Shown one piece after another: positions 7,835 through 21,673 of a stretch of 32,927 nucleotides of DNA (positions are counted from its first letter, which is position 1; each line of letters begins with the position of its first letter). Below the pieces are notes generated by a model. The model searched no databases. It was not told the origin of the DNA and saw nothing but the letters and a program-made list of their open reading frames with translations. Source of the DNA: UBA5078 sp041175045. Lineage in GTDB: Bacteria > Pseudomonadota > Gammaproteobacteria > Pseudomonadales > Pseudohongiellaceae. The stretch spans positions 1-32,927 of the forward strand of contig JBEDFR010000141.1 in NCBI GenBank assembly GCA_041175045.1, read 5' to 3'. A program made the translations under genes and the position numbers.

Positions 7835-8731
7835 ATGGACATACAGAACCTGAAAGCCTTCGTCGAAGTCGCTGCCGCCCGTTCATTTTCGGTGGCGGCT
7901 AATCGATTGCATGTCACTCAACCTGCCATCAGCAAGCGCGTTCACCTGCTGGAACAGCAACTGGGCACCCTGCTCTTCGACCGTATCGGCCGCCAGGTGT
8001 CTCTGACCGAAGCAGGACGCACCCTGCTGCCCCACGCCGACGCGGTTCTGGCGCGCATGGACAGCGCGCGGCAGGCACTGGCGGATCTGGATGCCGACAC
8101 CAAAGGGCCGTTGAAGATCATCACCAGTCATCACATTGGCCTGCATCGCCTGCCACGCGTGCTGCGGGAGTTTTCCGAGCGCTTCCCTCTCGTGGAACTC
8201 GACATCGGCTTCATGGACTCCGAGGAAGCCTATGCCGAGGTGCTCAAGGGGCACTGCGATCTGGGCATCATCACGCAGGTGCGCGAGCAGCATGACACGG
8301 TCTGCACGCGCACACTCTGGAAGGATCGTCTGGAATTCGTGGCAGCGCCTCAGCACCCGCTGAGTCAGCGCGAGCGCGTCAATCTGGAAGACCTGGCACA
8401 GTACCCCGCGCTGCTGCCGGAACGCCGCTTCTACACCACACAGCTGGTGGAGGAACTGTTTGCCGGCCACGCGCTGCGACTGAACATCAAGCTGGCCACC
8501 AATTATCTGGAAACCATCAAGGCCTTGATCACCGCGGGCTATGCCTGGGGTGTGCTGCCGCGTTCGATGCTGGAGGACCGCACCCTGGCGCTGCTTGATG
8601 TGCGACACACAGAGACAGAGCAGCCGCTGACGCTGACACGCAATCTGGACTGCATCTATCATCGCCAGCGGCAGATGAGCAAGGCGGCGCGCGCCTTCTT
8701 CGAGCTGCTCTGCCAGCACGCCGAGCGCTGA
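7835..8731 (+). CDS. LysR-family transcriptional regulator
   Basis: At 298 residues this has the standard LysR layout. The winged helix-turn-helix lies at about 1-60: LKAFVEVAAARSFSVAANRL, then VTQPAISKRVHLLEQQLGTLLF, then the wing RIGRQVSLTEAGRTLL. A linker helix follows, and an effector-binding domain runs from about 90 to the end, with LKIITSHHIGLHRLPRVLREF and the DLGII strand. LysR proteins usually control a divergent neighbour, but the gene upstream runs the same way and the TraB-like gene downstream is convergent, so the target is not evident. The ribosome site before the ATG is weak. The effector is unknown. Confidence 0.92.
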   Translation: MDIQNLKAFVEVAAARSFSVAANRLHVTQPAISKRVHLLEQQLGTLLFDRIGRQVSLTEAGRTLLPHADAVLARMDSARQALADLDADTKGPLKIITSHHIGLHRLPRVLREFSERFPLVELDIGFMDSEEAYAEVLKGHCDLGIITQVREQHDTVCTRTLWKDRLEFVAAPQHPLSQRERVNLEDLAQYPALLPERRFYTTQLVEELFAGHALRLNIKLATNYLETIKALITAGYAWGVLPRSMLEDRTLALLDVRHTETEQPLTLTRNLDCIYHRQRQMSKAARAFFELLCQHAER

Positions 8732-8743
8732 GGCGAGGTACGG

Positions 8744-9655
8744 TCAGGGCACCTGGGCGATGGTGTAGCCCCGTCGCTCCAGCAGGCTCAGCAGACCATC
8801 TTCGCCAACCAGATGGGCCGCACCCACCAGCACGAATTCCGTCCCGGGCGTTTCCAGCATGGTGTCGATGATCTCGACCCAGGCCGTGTTGCGCCGCACC
8901 AGCAGCGTGTCATAAAGCGCCGGGTAGCCCTCTTTCATGTCGGCGACGAACAAGGCTTCCAGCGTGGCATTGTCGCCACTGCGCCAGGCCGCGATCATCT
9001 GCTCCATGGCCGTCTCGATTTCTTCCATGTCCTCCAGCGAAGAGCGCACGAATTCGTTCTCGACGCCCTCGCCCATGGTGGCGATGAAGCCGATCTGTGC
9101 ATCCACCGATTCCAGCTCGCCCACCTGCTTGCCATCGCCCAGCGCACGGCTGTTGAAATAGGCATCCACGCCCTGCGGCGTAAAACCCAGCGTCTGGAAT
9201 TCGATGACCTGCAGCGTGCTGATGAGCATGCCCGGCTTGAAGCGCTCCATCATCTGCAAGGGCAGACCTTTCTCGGCCACATGCGCGGCCAGTGCCGCAT
9301 ACGTGGGTGCATCGAGCACGCTCTGCAACGTGCGGCCGTCGCTGTAGAGCAACTCCTGCATCATGCGGGCCTGAACACTGAAGTCGCTCATGCCGGTGAT
9401 ATCGGTTTCGAAATAGAGGGTTTGCGAGTCCTGATAGGCCGTCTCGAATGGCTCGGGGAGCGGATAGTCGGAGGGGCGCAGCAGGTGCACGGTGCCGCCC
9501 AGATAGACCTTCTGCTCGCCTTGCGTGGCTACCCAGACGGCGCTTTCGGCCTGTACCGCGTGCCAGGGCAGTAGATTCGTCAGGATCAGGGCGAGCAGTG
9601 ACAGGGGGCGCAGACGCAAGGTCAACGCTGCAGCAAAGGGCAGGGACAGGGTCAT
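8744..9655 (-). CDS. TraB/PrgY/GumN-family protein, exported
   Basis: The 303-residue protein starts with a long signal peptide: a basic, hydrophobic region to about residue 36, with probable cleavage after AVQA. The family hallmarks are two GxxH motifs, GTVH near the mature N-terminus and GAAH near the C-terminus (VLVGAAHLVGEDGLLSLLERRGYTI). Family members include pheromone-shutdown proteins and are related to the Tiki metalloproteases, but the bacterial role is poorly known. The ATG at 9655 is preceded by GGAAGAG; the frame continues upstream across the divergent gene and is not used. It is divergent from the DUF6164 gene and convergent with the LysR gene. Confidence 0.88.
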   Translation of the reverse strand: MTLSLPFAAALTLRLRPLSLLALILTNLLPWHAVQAESAVWVATQGEQKVYLGGTVHLLRPSDYPLPEPFETAYQDSQTLYFETDITGMSDFSVQARMMQELLYSDGRTLQSVLDAPTYAALAAHVAEKGLPLQMMERFKPGMLISTLQVIEFQTLGFTPQGVDAYFNSRALGDGKQVGELESVDAQIGFIATMGEGVENEFVRSSLEDMEEIETAMEQMIAAWRSGDNATLEALFVADMKEGYPALYDTLLVRRNTAWVEIIDTMLETPGTEFVLVGAAHLVGEDGLLSLLERRGYTIAQVP

Positions 9656-9733
9656 GGGGTCTCTTCCAGTGTGATTTACAGGGCAGCGAGCCGGAAGGTA
9701 GCATGCCGCGCAGACACCTCCAAGGAAGCACGC

Positions 9734-10093
9734 ATGGCCACCCTGCTGTTCAGACTGCGACACGTCCCCGACGACGAGGCCGACGAGGTGCGTGCACTGC
9801 TGAGCGAACACGGCATCGACTACTACGAGACCGAGCCCGGCAACTGGGGCATCTCGATGCCCGCGCTGTGGCTGCGCGATGCCAGCCAGCGGGAACAGGC
9901 AAGCACGCTGCTTGGCGAGTATCAGCAGCAGCGCGCCGAGCGCATGCAGCAGGAGTACTCGGCGCTGCGCGAACGTGGCGAGGCGCCCACCCTGCTGACA
10001 AGCCTGCGCGCCCAGCCCGTGCGCTTCGTGTTCTATACCGGTCTGAGCGCTGCCATTCTCTATCTGTCAGTCAGCAGCTTCTTCAGCTTCTGA
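9734..10093 (+). CDS. DUF6164-family membrane-anchored protein
   Basis: This 119-residue protein begins MATLLFRLRHVPDDEADEVR, followed by ALLSEHGIDYYETEPGNWGIS. The pattern is of a small alpha-beta domain that recalls DUF2007-like signal-transducing folds and matches my recollection of DUF6164. A charged helix rich in Q, R and E precedes one C-terminal transmembrane segment, FVFYTGLSAAILYLSVSSFF, so the soluble domain is probably cytoplasmic and tail-anchored. The AAGGAAG ribosome site sits 5 bases upstream of the ATG. Its last 11 bases overlap the 3' end of the convergent FAH-family gene. Function unknown. Confidence 0.8.
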   Translation: MATLLFRLRHVPDDEADEVRALLSEHGIDYYETEPGNWGISMPALWLRDASQREQASTLLGEYQQQRAERMQQEYSALRERGEAPTLLTSLRAQPVRFVFYTGLSAAILYLSVSSFFSF

Positions 10094-10796
10094 CCGGCTC
10101 ACCAATGCGGATGCTCAAGGTCTCCAGTCCGTCCACCCGCCCTTCCAGCAAGTCTCCGGTCACCACGGCCGCCACACCCGCCGGCGTGCCGGTGAAGATC
10201 AGATCGCCCGGCCGCAGGCGGTAATAGGTCGACAGTTCCATGATCAGCTCGGGGATGTTCCAGATCAGATCGCTCACATGCCCCTGCTGCCGCAGCTGCC
10301 CGTTGACGTGCAGGCTGATGTGGGCACTGGCCGGGTTGCCCGCCTGGGCGGCCGGCATCAGAGCGCTCAGCGGCGCGGAATTGTCGAAACCCTTGGCGGT
10401 GTCCCAGGGCCGCGCCTTGTCCTTGGCCTCGGCCTGCAGATCACGCCGCGTGAAGTCGATGCCCACGGCATAGCCGAATACTGCCGCCTCGGCCTGCGCC
10501 AGCGTCAGGTTCTCGCCCTGCTGCGCCAGCGCAGGGCCGGCCAGTGCCACCACCAGTTCCACTTCGTGATGCAGGTCGCGCGTGCGCTGGGGATAGGGGA
10601 TCACCGCCCCGTTGAGGGCAATGGCGTTGGCTGGCTTGCTGAAGAAGAACGGGGACTCGCGCTCGGGGTTGGCCCCCATCTCCCGCGCGTGGGCAGCGTA
10701 GTTTCGGCCGACACAGTAGATGCGGTTGACGGGAAACTGCTCGGCGCGCCCCACGATGGGAACGGCCGGCGAGTCGATGGCGAAGAGTAGGCTCAT
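10083..10796 (-). CDS. Fumarylacetoacetate hydrolase-family enzyme
   Basis: The 237-residue protein belongs to the FAH/FAHD1 family, which hydrolyses or decarboxylates short beta-dicarbonyl acids such as acylpyruvates and oxaloacetate. It shows VNRIYCVGRNYAAHAREMG at about 23-41, the metal ligands E78 and E80 in HHEVELVV and D114 in GIDFTRRD, K135 in AKGFDNSAP, and the C-terminal GDLIFTGTPAGV. Of two close ATGs, the one at 10796 has AAGG at a normal distance; the one at 10802 is too near to it. It follows lhr by 29 bases in the same direction. Small single-domain members like this most resemble FAHD1; the true substrate is not shown. Confidence 0.9.
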   Translation of the reverse strand: MSLLFAIDSPAVPIVGRAEQFPVNRIYCVGRNYAAHAREMGANPERESPFFFSKPANAIALNGAVIPYPQRTRDLHHEVELVVALAGPALAQQGENLTLAQAEAAVFGYAVGIDFTRRDLQAEAKDKARPWDTAKGFDNSAPLSALMPAAQAGNPASAHISLHVNGQLRQQGHVSDLIWNIPELIMELSTYYRLRPGDLIFTGTPAGVAAVVTGDLLEGRVDGLETLSIRIGEPVRS

Positions 10797-10825
10797 GGGC
10801 ATCCTTTGAACATGAAGTGGGTGAT

Positions 10826-15244
<4,419 letters not shown>

Positions 15245-15439
15245 GACTTAAGCACTCGACAGGGGAAGGCAGCTTGACCCGAAGGCACCGGGCAAGCGTA
15301 TAAGAATCGTCCAGCGCGTACCAGCGAACAGCGCCGATCCGAGCGGCGGGAGCCGTATTTGACTTGGCCTGCGGCCATCGCCTATTGTCGGCGTCCTGAG
15401 TCGGGCGCAACGGCCCGGCAGCATCGACAGGAACATCCC

Positions 15440-16099
15440 ATGAAGCACTACCTTGCGGCCTTCTGGCGGGAGAACAGGAAGTTTCTGTTTCTGCTGGCCA
15501 GCATCGTGTTCTTCAAGAGTGCCATCGCCGACCTGAACTCCATTTCCGGGCGCTCCATGCAGCCCACGCTGCTGGACGGCGACAAGGTCTGGGTCAACAA
15601 GCTGGCCTATGACGTGCGCGTGCCCTTCACCGACATCTTCCTGGCCGAAGTGAGCGATCCTTCGCGCGGCGACATCGTGATCATCGATTCAGAAGCGGCC
15701 GGCAAGCGCCTGGTCAAGCGCATCGTCGGCCTGCCCGGCGACACCATCTACATGCGCAACAACACCCTCGTCATCAACGGCCAGCCGGCCGACTACGAGA
15801 TCATCGCCAGCGACACCGACTCGCTGATCATCCGCGAACAGCTGCTGGACCACTCCCATCAGGCCATGCTGTCCGACACCTACTCCAGCCGCCTGTCGCG
15901 CAGCTTCGGGCCGGAAACCGTGCCCGACGATCAGTTCTTCGTGCTGGGTGACAATCGCGACAACAGCGCCGACAGCCGCATCTACAGCTTCATCCCGCGC
16001 GAACAGATCATCGGGCGTTCCAGTTCGGTGGTGTTCTCGCTGGACAGTGACCGCCATTTCCTGCCCCGCACCGACCGTTTCCTGACCGAACTGCAGTAG
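15440..16099 (+). CDS. lepB: Signal peptidase I, short form
   Basis: This membrane serine protease cuts signal peptides from Sec-exported proteins. The 219 residues carry one N-terminal membrane segment (about 14-31), the nucleophile S39 in SGRSMQPTL, the general base K93 in LVKRIVGLPGD, and the conserved GDNRDNSADSR near 175. At 219 residues it is shorter than E. coli LepB (324, two membrane segments). It also sits far from the usual lepA-lepB-rnc locus, so it may be a second copy. The ATG at 15440 has AGGAA upstream. A GC-rich hairpin follows the stop codon at 16101-16123. Confidence 0.93.
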   Translation: MKHYLAAFWRENRKFLFLLASIVFFKSAIADLNSISGRSMQPTLLDGDKVWVNKLAYDVRVPFTDIFLAEVSDPSRGDIVIIDSEAAGKRLVKRIVGLPGDTIYMRNNTLVINGQPADYEIIASDTDSLIIREQLLDHSHQAMLSDTYSSRLSRSFGPETVPDDQFFVLGDNRDNSADSRIYSFIPREQIIGRSSSVVFSLDSDRHFLPRTDRFLTELQ

Positions 16100-16100
16100 T

Positions 16101-16123
16101 TTCTGCGCCGTCCTGGTGCAGAA
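16101..16123 (+). other. Hairpin just after the signal peptidase stop
   Basis: A nine-base stem (TTCTGCGCC and GGTGCAGAA, one G-U pair) encloses a 5-base loop. No T run follows on either strand, so it is more likely an mRNA 3'-end stabiliser than an intrinsic terminator. Confidence 0.4.
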
Positions 16124-16151
16124 GAACCGCCGCGCTGGAGAAATTTCGTCC

Positions 16152-16180
16152 TGTCCAACCAGCCTGCCAGCGAGTAGAAT
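16152..16180 (+). promoter_or_regulatory. Weak candidate promoter for gcvT
   Basis: TAGAAT (-10, 16175-16180) with TGTCCA at a 17-base spacing (16152-16157). The -35 matches only about half the consensus. No glycine riboswitch fold was recognised in the 150-base leader. Confidence 0.35.
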
Positions 16181-16255
16181 GGCGACCTCGTTTTCCGGCA
16201 CGGGCAGCCACTCGACACCTGTCCTGCCCCTTCGCCCGATCAGGACATCCACACC

Positions 16256-17356
16256 GTGGGATTGCAGACCCCCCTCTACCAGAAACATCTCGACGCCGGC
16301 GCCAGAATCGTGGATTTCGGCGGCTGGGACATGCCCATCCAGTATCAATCGCTGATTGAAGAACACCACGCCGTGCGCCAGCACGCCGGGGTCTTCGACG
16401 TCTCCCACATGACCATCGTCGATGTCGACGGGCAGGACGCGAAAGCCTGGCTGCAGTACCTGCTGGCCAATGATGTGGACAAGCTCGATGTCACCGGCCG
16501 CGCCCTCTACAGCGCCATGCTCAACGAGCAGGGCGGCGTGGTGGATGATCTGATCGTGTATCGCCGCGAGCACGGTTACCGCCTGGTGGTGAACTGCGGC
16601 ACGCGGGAAAAGGATCTGGCCTGGATGCAGCAGCACGCCGACGGCTGGCAGGTGCAGGTACAGGAGCGCCCGGAACTGGCCATCCTCGCCGTGCACGGGC
16701 CCGAGTCCATCGACAGGGTCTGCGCCCTGCTGGCCCCCGCGCTGGCCGAACGCGTGCGGACGCTGGGCAATTTCCGCAGCCTGGAAGAGGGCAGCTGGTG
16801 CATCGCCCGCACCGGCTATACCGGCGAACGCGGCCTGGAGCTGATGCTGCCGGGTGAGGAAGCCCCCGCGCTGTGGGACGCCCTGCTGCAATCCGGCGTG
16901 AAGCCCATTGGCCTGGGTGCCCGTGACACCCTGCGCCTGGAAGCCGGCATGAATCTCTATGGCCACGACATGGACGACTCCGTGTCGCCACTGGCCGCCA
17001 ACATGGAACAAACCATTGCCTGGGAGCCTGCCAGCCGGCAGTTCATCGGGCGCGCCGCCGTCGAAGCGCACAAGCGCGAACAACTGGCCGGGCGCCTGCC
17101 CGTTCTCACTGGCCTCGTGCTGGAAGAGCGCGGCGTGCTGCGCGAGGGCCTGCGCGTGGTGTGTCAGGTCAACGGCCAGGCGGCCGAAGGCGTCATCACC
17201 AGCGGCACGTTTTCGCCCACGCTCAAGCACGCCATCGCCCTGGCCAGAATTGCGGCCGGCGCCACCCAGTGTCAGGTGGACCTGCGCGGCAAGCTGACGC
17301 CGGTGCGGGTGGTGAAGCCGAACTTCGTGCGCTTCGGCAAGAAGGTGTTTGAATAA
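16256..17356 (+). CDS. gcvT: Glycine cleavage system T-protein (aminomethyltransferase)
   Basis: GcvT releases ammonia from the aminomethyl group held on lipoyl-GcvH and passes the methylene to tetrahydrofolate. The protein has 366 residues, the normal length. It begins LQTPLYQKHLDAGARIVDFGGWDMPIQY, and shows VFDVSHM, GGVVDDLIVYR (conserved Asp), TGYTGERGLELMLP and GARDTLRLEAGMNLYGHDMD. The C-terminal barrel ends VVKPNFVRFGKKVFE. The start is a GTG at 16256 with AGGA about 10 bases before it; no ATG fits better. gcvH follows after 28 bases, so gcvT and gcvH form a tight pair. Confidence 0.95.
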   Translation: MGLQTPLYQKHLDAGARIVDFGGWDMPIQYQSLIEEHHAVRQHAGVFDVSHMTIVDVDGQDAKAWLQYLLANDVDKLDVTGRALYSAMLNEQGGVVDDLIVYRREHGYRLVVNCGTREKDLAWMQQHADGWQVQVQERPELAILAVHGPESIDRVCALLAPALAERVRTLGNFRSLEEGSWCIARTGYTGERGLELMLPGEEAPALWDALLQSGVKPIGLGARDTLRLEAGMNLYGHDMDDSVSPLAANMEQTIAWEPASRQFIGRAAVEAHKREQLAGRLPVLTGLVLEERGVLREGLRVVCQVNGQAAEGVITSGTFSPTLKHAIALARIAAGATQCQVDLRGKLTPVRVVKPNFVRFGKKVFE

Positions 17357-17384
17357 TTTTTCATTTCAGCGAGAGGATTGGTCA

Positions 17385-17768
17385 GTGAGCAGTTTTCCGG
17401 ACAATTTGAAATATGCCGCCACCCACGAGTGGGTGCGCGTGGAAGCCGATGGCAGCCTGACTGTCGGCATTACCGATCACGCCCAGGAACTGCTGGGCGA
17501 CATCGTGTTCATCGACCTGCCGACGGACGGTGCCAGTGTCAGCGCGAAGCAGGAAATCAGCGTGGTGGAGTCGGTCAAGGCCGCCTCCGACATCTACGCC
17601 CCGGTGTCTGGCCGCATCATCGCCATCAACAAGGCGCTGATCGACAGCCCCGAGATCGTGAACAGCTCGCCCTATGGCGATGGCTGGTTCTGCCGCATTC
17701 ACCCCGCGGATGCTGCCGAGCTTGACGCCCTGATGGACGCCGACGCCTACGCCAGGATCTGCGAATAG
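17385..17768 (+). CDS. gcvH: Glycine cleavage system H-protein (lipoyl carrier)
   Basis: GcvH shuttles the aminomethyl intermediate between GcvP, GcvT and the dihydrolipoamide dehydrogenase on a lipoylated lysine. The 128-residue protein shows the domain start KYAATHEWVRVE, GITDHAQELLGDIVFIDLP, and the lipoylation site K65 in SVVESVKAASD. A GTG at 17385, preceded by GAGAGG at 8 bases, gives the conserved N-terminus SSFPDNLKY; the frame remains open upstream into gcvT and offers a TTG, but without a ribosome site. A terminator-like hairpin separates it from gcvP. Confidence 0.95.
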   Translation: MSSFPDNLKYAATHEWVRVEADGSLTVGITDHAQELLGDIVFIDLPTDGASVSAKQEISVVESVKAASDIYAPVSGRIIAINKALIDSPEIVNSSPYGDGWFCRIHPADAAELDALMDADAYARICE

Positions 17769-17815
17769 GCCGCACCGGCGGCATGCCGGAAACACTGTTT
17801 CTTCCTGCTCCCAGC

Positions 17816-17855
17816 GGGCGCCGCGTGCAGAATCCTGCGGGCGGCGCTCCCTTTT
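17816..17855 (+). terminator. Terminator-like hairpin between gcvH and gcvP
   Basis: GCGCCGCGTGCAG (17818-17830) pairs with CTGCGGGCGGCGC (17835-17847) around an AATC loop, with two internal mismatches and two extra pairs at the base. TCCCTTTT follows at 17848-17855. This fits an intrinsic terminator or attenuator inside the operon. The gcvP start is 13 bases further on, with its own GAGG site at 17859. Confidence 0.5.
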
Positions 17856-17868
17856 GATCGAGGCTTAC

Positions 17869-20780
<2,912 letters not shown>

Positions 20781-20790
20781 GAATTGGTTT

Positions 20791-20887
20791 GTGCAGGAGC
20801 TTGCTTGTGGGAGCGGGTTTGGCCCGCGAAGAATCTCCCTGCGCCCATCGCGGGCAGGGCCCGCTCCCACAGGGCCCGCTCCTGCAA
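20791..20887. repeat. REP-like inverted pair (REPIN-like)
   Basis: Two REP-like arms face each other: GTGGGAGCGGGTTTGGCCCG at the left (20807-20829 in full) and its near inverse at 20848-20870, 23 bases each with four differences. An outer layer repeats TGCAGGAGC (20792-20800) against GCTCCTGCA (20878-20886). The motif resembles Pseudomonas REP sequences. It lies between the 3' ends of convergent gcvP and the DUF533 gene and could stop or protect both transcripts. Confidence 0.75.
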
Positions 20888-20888
20888 C

Positions 20889-21596
20889 TCACACGTCCGG
20901 CTGCACCTGGTGGTCCAGATGCGCGATCAGCTCCGCCGGCAGGTTGAGCCGATGGGCCAGCGCCTGCAGGTAAGCGCGCTCGGCCGGGTGATCGACATCG
21001 ATCGCCAGGCGTGACACGAGATAGATCTCGCTGGCCTGCTCCATGCCGCGGGCAGATGCGGCAATCGCGGCCATGTCCACCGGCTGGGTCAGGGCATCGA
21101 ACACGAAGGCCTTGCTCTCGGCATCCAGCCCCATCTTCTCCACCTGCTCGAAGAGCGACTTCTGTTCCTGCGCGTCGATGTGACCGTCCGCCTTGGCGGC
21201 GCCGATCATGGCCCGGATCAGGGCCAGCTGGAACGGTTGGCCATCGGCTGCCGGCGCGGACTCGGGCAGGAAGCGCGGGTCCACACTGGCGTAGTCGGCG
21301 GGCGTGGCCACCGGCGCCGTGGCTGCCGCCTTGCCCTGCTGCCAGTTCTGATAGGCCTTGTAGGCCAGGGCTCCGGCCGCCGCCGCGCCGCCATAGCCCA
21401 CCACGCCCTTGGCTATCTTTTTCATCTTCTTGCCACCCAGCATCAGCCCCAGCAGCCCGCCCACCACGGCACCGCCGCCGAAGCCGCCCATGCCCATGGC
21501 GTCGAGCTGCTGTTTGGCATTGCCGCCGGCCTGGCGCATGGTGTTGCCGGCATTGGGACCGAGGAATTGTTCCAGCAGATTCTTGGCGTCGAGCAT
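20889..21596 (-). CDS. DUF533 (YebE/TerB-like) protein
   Basis: The 235-residue protein begins MLDAKNLLEQFLGP, has a glycine-rich, hydrophobic section (GGFGGGAVVGGLLGLMLGGKK and a second at about 65-77) that probably inserts in or sits at the inner membrane, and ends in a TerB-like all-helical domain (about 110-230) containing IRAMIGAAKADGHIDAQEQ. This layout matches the DUF533/YebE family. E. coli yebE is an envelope-stress gene of unknown function. The ATG at 21596 has GGAGA about 8 bases upstream. It follows the ABC exporter in the same direction, with a REP unit between them. Confidence 0.85.
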   Translation of the reverse strand: MLDAKNLLEQFLGPNAGNTMRQAGGNAKQQLDAMGMGGFGGGAVVGGLLGLMLGGKKMKKIAKGVVGYGGAAAAGALAYKAYQNWQQGKAAATAPVATPADYASVDPRFLPESAPAADGQPFQLALIRAMIGAAKADGHIDAQEQKSLFEQVEKMGLDAESKAFVFDALTQPVDMAAIAASARGMEQASEIYLVSRLAIDVDHPAERAYLQALAHRLNLPAELIAHLDHQVQPDV

Positions 21597-21635
21597 GGGG
21601 ATGTCTCCAGAGTGGCGGTGTACGGAAAACTCACG

Positions 21636-21660
21636 TTCGCGGGCAGGGCCCGCTCCTACG
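21636..21660. repeat. Single REP-like unit
   Basis: One copy of the same palindromic motif as at 20848-20870, sharing the 18 bases CGCGGGCAGGGCCCGCTC. It lies in the gap between the ABC exporter stop (21674) and the DUF533 start (21596). Confidence 0.7.
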
Positions 21661-21673
21661 GTGCAAGCGCGGT

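Noticed and set aside
16100..16255. Glycine riboswitch in the gcvT leader
   Set aside because: The leader is only about 150 bases and I could not find the conserved GGAGAG-type core or tandem aptamers.
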